From Holothuria scabra (Eukaryota; Echinodermata; Holothuroidea; Aspidochirotida; Holothuriidae): a stretch of DNA of 64,000 nt. Shown piece after piece: positions 60,915 to 64,000 of this stretch (position 1 is its first letter; each line of letters opens with the position of its first letter). The position numbers were made by a program, and so were the translations under genes. Location of the stretch: contig CM074179.1 in NCBI GenBank assembly GCA_037179385.1, forward strand, positions 2,232,001 to 2,296,000, in the 5' to 3' direction. A model generated the notes under the pieces. That model was given only the letters and a program-made list of their open reading frames with translations, did not search any database and had not been told where the DNA came from.

Positions 60915-61115
60915 TTAAACAGATGAGAGTTTTATGGCCCAATTTCCAACCAATTGGTTCAAGTCAAGCCAGCCACATTTTTTTCCAGTCATGGCTCACT
61001 TGGTTGTTTTCCCAACTCTATTGCATTAGCTGAACACAAGCAAAATGGCACTAGGTTCCACTTTTAAAGTCTTCAGCATGACCCGGCCAGGACTACAACT
61101 CCAAACTTCTGGACT
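60915..61115 (+). repeat. SINE-like repeat S1, copy
   Basis: Contains CCAATTGGTTCAAGTCAAGC, CTGAACACAAGC, AAGTCTTCAGCATGACCC and GGCCAGGACTACAACTCC in the same order as the copy at 330-545. Confidence 0.65.
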
Positions 61116-62744
61116 GCAAGTTTGGTAGAAAAAAAATGGTTGTTGTTATGCTGGACATCTGGTAGTTCCACCTACAGTACTTTTCAGAAATGTTATCTTT
61201 TTCATAATTTGGTCAAAGTCACACACTATCACTCCAAGAAGATCATTATGTGGTGATTTGCAAATGGAATTCATTAAAAAATCAGGCACTAACAAGTTGG
61301 TTGGCTTCATTTTCATTCTCTAGTTCATGTAAAAATATACTGTATTTGATGAACTCAAAACTTTTTGCTGTCCATGGGGCAACTTTCTACACAAGGTTTG
61401 GTAATAGTTGATAGGACTGTAAAAATCCTCTAAGAAATTATACATTGGGTCAATACATTCAGTAAGGAAAAATTTGACACATTGGAATTTTCAATCTTGT
61501 AGAACTGTAAACACATCAAATGTGGGAAAAAAGTACTCCCTTCTTCCCCACAAACACCTGTGCCTCACATTGAAAAGTTGTTGCATCAAAATTGTGTCAT
61601 AGAAGCTTAGCATATAAACACAGATTGGTAGTCCAACAGAAATTCTTGTTTGTCTCAGATGCCTGGACGCCTCCTTTCCTGTCTTATATACCACATTCGT
61701 TAGGCCCCAACACATCGTGTAGATTACTCACATTTAAAATTACAAGGGTGTTTTTCTGGCTGACTCAGCTTATGTGAGGCTTGTACATACAGGAGAGTGG
61801 AGACCATCACAGTTTCACCGGAAGCATCTTTTCAATCATTTCATAACCAACCCCTAAATAAAATCCTTAGACCTAAAATAGCTATTCATGCAGATCTCTT
61901 CTGCTCCTCCAAGGACATAATCTAATGACTATCGGCACGCTGCAGAGCAGTACACCATCTCTACAAGACCTTATCTGTCACACGGTGGATGTCAAGGGGA
62001 ATCTTATTAGCAGCCATTTAATCATCACGACCAAGGCGAAAAAACAAAACTTTCTTTTCCTTTCTTTCCTTCAATCTTGCGAGGTTATTTCTATGTGTGA
62101 TACTCAAGACAAAAACCAGGCAAGGTTACGGCCGTACGGCCTGTGATTAAATTGAGTAATTCCCAACATGACGAGCATCAAGCGTATAGATAAAGCATGT
62201 ACTAGATCTTCCAACTATGTATCGTTCTGTTTCGGTATTAAAGAGTTTATTACATGGACTGCACATGTTTTGAACATTCATAGGCATCTCGTCATGTGAT
62301 TTGTGACATTTTTTAGTAGCATTTTAAGGACAAAACATAACATGCTGGAAAACATGTTCAGTGTGTAGGTAGAGATGTTATTTACATCAGACTTTGGTCT
62401 AAAATTAGACTTATTAGAGGTGAAACTATCATAAAGTGTTAATAATAGCTTCCATGCAAAGACTTTCACATATATACATAGGCATTAAGGCAGTGCTATT
62501 TGCTTCTGTATTGAGGAAGAAAAGAAAAATGAAAGTGCAGGGTTGGTGGTAAAATGATTAGTTGGTTGGGAAACTATTTTCTGGCTACATAGCATTTATC
62601 ATGCATCAATAATGCTCCACTCCACATATCCGCATTTCAATTTCAATAAAAACTTCACCTTGTATTAATGCAAAAAAAGCAAATAATATGGCACAGACAA
62701 TTTAGGTTACCAGAGGTAAATTTCAGCAACTGAGGAGAAATGTT

Positions 62745-62774
62745 CACACACACACACACACACACACACGCACA
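62745..62774. repeat. (CA)n microsatellite
   Basis: An alternating CA tract of about 30 bp with one G interruption. Confidence 0.95.
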
Positions 62775-64000
62775 AGCAAAGACACAAACAAAAAGGACCG
62801 AAGCACTTTATAGGCCTAATTATTCCCTTTGCATGAAATGAATATTTTCTCCAGCCTGGAATAGAGGAAAGGCCATGCACATGTATGTACATAACATTAT
62901 GCTGAGCAAAAACTATTCAATCCAATGCTGCAATGTCATTTATTGACATAGCTGGAACCAAAATTTCAGTTTGCGATCAATTTCTGTCAACGATAAGACA
63001 AATCTGCTGGCATTTACAAATATTATCACCATTCACATGAGTGATTATTGCTCAGTGCTTACAGAGGAGGAGACTTCTGAGAGTGTGATGGCGCCCTCTC
63101 TAGACTCTACACAAGACAACCTGGGACCATGTATATTTCTCTTTCCTTCTCTAAATGTTGCCTATTCTTATTCACCTCACTCAAAGGTGAACCATTATGA
63201 CTGTAAAACATGAAAAACACCCATCCATGACTTACAACCCAGACAACACCACAATTTTTAAAAATTTTTTAATTGCACAACTGAATACATTTGGGGGAGG
63301 GGGGGGAGAGGAGGAGGATGTCTAGATAGCATACATGTACAAAATTTATATCAAACACCACTTTATAACTGTTATCTGCATTTCCATTAAAATGTCCCAA
63401 TTCTCTGTGAACAGGCATTATATTGTACTTAATATCTTTCCAGTTACTACAATCCAAGCAGTCAAATAAACACTTCCTCCTTTCTCATGTTACTATGCCT
63501 AAAGATCATGGATACTTGGTCACTAAACTTTTATAGTACAAGACAAAACAACACGAAGAATACAAATTTGCAAGGCTTTTCATTAATTGTCTTACTTTCA
63601 AACTCTTACAAATGCATAAAATATGTTTACTGGAAACTTTTACTTTCAATCACCACTGCTTTGATAATTGTCATTTCAACAAAACTTGCAAACCACAAAG
63701 CAAAACAGCTCAGGAAATATCACCACGGCAACAATGTCATAAGATGAAACCTCACGCCTCATTTCCTTCAAGTTCTGCAGGGTTAACAAATCATGGATGA
63801 CCAAAGGATGAAAAATTTTTACAGAAGGCTTTCTATATGTTTCACATAATAGTGCTGAGAAAACTTCCTTAGACAACAAATATTTTATCATTGCAATGCC
63901 AGATTAAAAAATACCATGCAAAATGGCCAATCCCTGTTTGAAGTGTGTTTTCTGGGTCCTCTAACTGATCATTCAAAACACCAAAAGAGAATGACTTAAA

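Larger units (their letters stand above)
47601..64000. other. Upstream region of the minus-strand gene: no gene recognised
   Basis: Open frames here are short and lack family signatures or paired splice sites. The content is mainly MITE families A and B, S1 copies including the 56-kb inverted pair, R3, tandem duplications and microsatellites. The promoter and 5' leader of the large gene may lie here but could not be placed. Confidence 0.4.

Overview
The window reads as nuclear DNA of an invertebrate animal. It is AT-rich and gene-sparse, coding sequence is broken by introns of up to about 18 kb with GT-AG signals, and the rest is short DNA transposons, SINE-like repeats and decayed retrotransposon pieces. 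There are no operons, ribosome binding sites or compact gene order. The abundance of TTAA-flanked MITEs and of G/C homopolymer runs fits a marine deuterostome, perhaps an echinoderm, but this is an impression and the species cannot be fixed from the sequence alone. No tRNA, rRNA or CRISPR array was found.

One gene dominates and lies on the minus strand. Its first recognised coding exon is a 5.6 kb block (45452-39807, 1,882 codons). It continues through 32208-31410, 30184-30104 and 11802-11558, and probably a 33-nt micro-exon at 6695-6663 with a GC donor. The frames agree across every junction (phases 0/0, 1/1, 1/1, 0/0), which is strong evidence for a single reading frame of at least about 2,257 residues. 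The gene runs off the left edge, so its C-terminal part is not visible. A further short exon at 2304-2257 starts with a well-placed ATG and ends at a strong donor; it could be an internal alternative start of the same gene or the first exon of a neighbour. I do not recognise the protein. It is long, acidic and mostly low in recognisable folds, and it carries two kinds of degenerate internal repeat: a beta-like K-x-S/T-x-V/I-x-I/L-x-L-K motif (nine copies in the large exon and a probable tenth in exon 2) and a helical A-L-x-x-L-K-P array (about ten copies, residues 1185-1520). Downstream come a Glu-rich spacer with six KVEESE repeats and short basic segments ending in a F-E or F-Q motif.

The introns and the 18.5 kb upstream of the large exon are repeat territory. 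Notable items are: a 778-bp transposon (7761-8538) with perfect 25-bp terminal inverted repeats and a TA duplication, inserted in an older SINE-like repeat and carrying a frameshifted HIRAN-like fragment; a 5'-truncated non-LTR retrotransposon tail (24335-26156) with a 17-bp target duplication and a later insertion inside it; two neighbouring TTAA-flanked piggyBac-like MITEs (37979-38229, 38333-38568); two TTAA-type MITE families (called A and B here) with one nested in the other near 54.1-54.7 kb; a 33-bp hairpin satellite at 22.5 kb; and two long inverted repeats (30.5 kb and 56.0-56.5 kb).
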